Assembly (NCBI GenBank): GCA_003162425.1
Contig: PMOK01000349.1
Span: 1-64,000, forward strand
Source of the DNA: Bryobacterales bacterium
GTDB taxonomy: Bacteria > Acidobacteriota > Terriglobia > Bryobacterales > Bryobacteraceae
Direction of reading: 5' to 3'
Length of the DNA stretch: 64,000 nucleotides
A model generated the notes under the pieces. It did no database searches and was not told the origin of the DNA. It saw only the letters and a program-made list of their open reading frames with translations. Positions 62,910-64,000 of the stretch are shown piece after piece. The first letter of the stretch is position 1; each line of letters starts with the position of its first letter. A program made the translations under genes and the position numbers.

Positions 62910-64000
62910 CTATACCATCACCTTCAGGAAAGCGGTCTTGAACTTGGCCATGTCTTCGCGCGAGCCCACCGTCACTCGAACATACGTGGGCCACGACGGC
63001 CAGACTCGTCCGATGTAGACGTTCTCCTTTGCCATGAGGTCGATCACCTCGCGGCCAGGGCGTTTTACGTCCATCATGAATTTGTTGCTCACGGAGGGTA
63101 CGTAGTGGATGTGGTTCTTATCGAGGAACGCCAGCGTGTCTTCGCGGATATCCTTGATGATCTTGCGGCGCTCGGCTACCAGGGTCTTCACCTTGAGGCT
63201 TGTGGTGGCGCCCACCATGGCGGTGACGGGCAACGCGCCCGCGCTATAAGGCATGATCTTGTCGAGCAAATCGGGACGGCCAATCGCGGCGCCCGCGCGC
63301 AATCCAGCCATGCCGTACAGCTTCGAGAACGTGCGCAGAATAATGATCTCTTTGTCCTTGCCGGCCATGTCGACCATGGAGCTGGCGCCATCGGCAATGT
63401 GGATGTAAGCTTCGTCCACCACGAGGATGCTGCCGGCGGGTTTATTGGCGAGCAGCCATTCCATGTCCTCGCGCGAGGTCAACGATCCGGTGGGGTTATT
63501 CGGATTGCACAAATAGATCAGGCCCGCGCTCGGATCGGCGGCGGCCATGGCCTTCACATCGTGCGCATAGTCCTTGGTAAGCGGGACGTTGATGGCTCTC
63601 GCGCCAATGAACTTTGCCGCTCGACCTCCGGCTTCGTAGCCAGGGTCGCCCGCCACATAGCTCTTTTGGGGCGAGCAGAACGCCAGCACGGATTGGTGCA
63701 ATGGCGCGCTCGATCCGGCGAAGGGACGCACGTAGTCCGGCTTCACGCCTTCCACTTCAGCCAAGGTTTTCGCGAGTTCATCGGTCAGCTGGTACATGTA
63801 CCGGCCGCCCTTTTGAATTACATTGCGCATGGCCTCGGCGGCCTCAGGGCACGGGCCCATCGGGTTCTCGTTGGCGTTGATCAATACAGCATCGGGTGGA
63901 ATGGTGCCTTTGACCTTGGACAACTGGGCCAGGGCTGGCTCGTTATAGAACGGCAAAGTGGCTCCGGCAGTGAGCATGGTCGCAATGCGGCCGAAGTTCC
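62910..64000 (-). CDS. HisC-like class I/II aminotransferase, probably Tat-exported (5' end outside window)
   Basis: The frame stays open to base 64000; codons upstream of the ATG at 63977 read NFGRIAT, and the sequence continues LTAGATLPFYNEPALAQ, the end of a Tat signal whose twin arginine would lie outside. Catalytic part: NANENPMGPCPEA, FAGSSAPLHQSV, YLCNPNNPTGS, VVDEAYIHI and the PLP-lysine motif RTFSKLYGMAGLRAG. It resembles histidinol-phosphate aminotransferases, but export argues for another amino donor or acceptor. Role unknown. Confidence 0.88.
   Translation of the reverse strand, partial: NFGRIATMLTAGATLPFYNEPALAQLSKVKGTIPPDAVLINANENPMGPCPEAAEAMRNVIQKGGRYMYQLTDELAKTLAEVEGVKPDYVRPFAGSSAPLHQSVLAFCSPQKSYVAGDPGYEAGGRAAKFIGARAINVPLTKDYAHDVKAMAAADPSAGLIYLCNPNNPTGSLTSREDMEWLLANKPAGSILVVDEAYIHIADGASSMVDMAGKDKEIIILRTFSKLYGMAGLRAGAAIGRPDLLDKIMPYSAGALPVTAMVGATTSLKVKTLVAERRKIIKDIREDTLAFLDKNHIHYVPSVSNKFMMDVKRPGREVIDLMAKENVYIGRVWPSWPTYVRVTVGSREDMAKFKTAFLKVMV

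Overview
The window reads as chromosomal DNA of an acidobacterium of the Solibacter/Bryobacter type. This is inferred from gene content, not from a marker gene. The clues are a Ser/Thr-kinase/TPR protein with the characteristic tail, a large ADOP-type FtsX/MacB permease, a DUF1080 plus Tat-exported Gfo/Idh pair, a Tat-exported HisC-like aminotransferase, many TTG/GTG starts and fairly high G+C.

Layout. 1-7.2 kb: C-terminal part of a kinase/TPR protein, type I glutamine synthetase, an MFS exporter and an ADOP permease. 7.3-11.6 kb: an accessory island with a SUFU-domain protein, then a tight minus-strand operon of HARE-HTH/Nudix protein, membrane protein with PLD-like domain, NMN-adenylyltransferase-like enzyme and D12-class adenine methylase, then a solitary UPF0175 protein. 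This operon is the best candidate for an undescribed conflict or nucleotide-signalling system. 11.8-19.1 kb: MOSC protein, GlnE (regulator of the GlnA encoded 10 kb away), KDPG aldolase plus SDR, and DUF1080 plus Gfo/Idh oxidoreductase. 19.1-21 kb: tRNA-Arg(CCT), a probably truncated tyrosine recombinase and about 560 bp without a gene.

21-36.6 kb: one co-directional chemosensory cluster: soluble receptor with a duplicated signalling hairpin, triple CheW, CheB, HEAT-repeat protein, CheR, CheY, STAS, CheY, CheA, a six-PAS hybrid kinase and an Hpt-REC protein. No receptor with a membrane segment and no flagellar or pilus gene is visible, so the output is unknown.

37-43.5 kb: PIN toxin-antitoxin pair, TonB-like lipoprotein, serine hydrolase, esterase, DinB protein and PurD. 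43.6-47.8 kb: the conserved origin-proximal block mnmG-rsmG-parA-parB, with two parS-like sites between rsmG and parA, ending against tRNA-Met(CAT). 47.9-53.1 kb: a structured leader and a surface-glycan operon (Wzt-like ATPase, methyltransferase, two-domain glycosyltransferase). 53.1-59.4 kb: M16 peptidase, acyl-CoA synthetase, MFS exporter, and an AbrB-type antitoxin followed by a decayed PIN toxin. 59.4-64 kb: REP-like palindromes around a Ro60/TROVE operon with its own promoter, leader ORF and small CxxC protein, then a SulP transporter and a HisC-like aminotransferase cut by the window edge.

Recurrent structure outside genes: two families of palindromic repeats (GTGGGGC-type and TTCACAC-type) lie between genes. 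Both show stem-preserving changes between copies.
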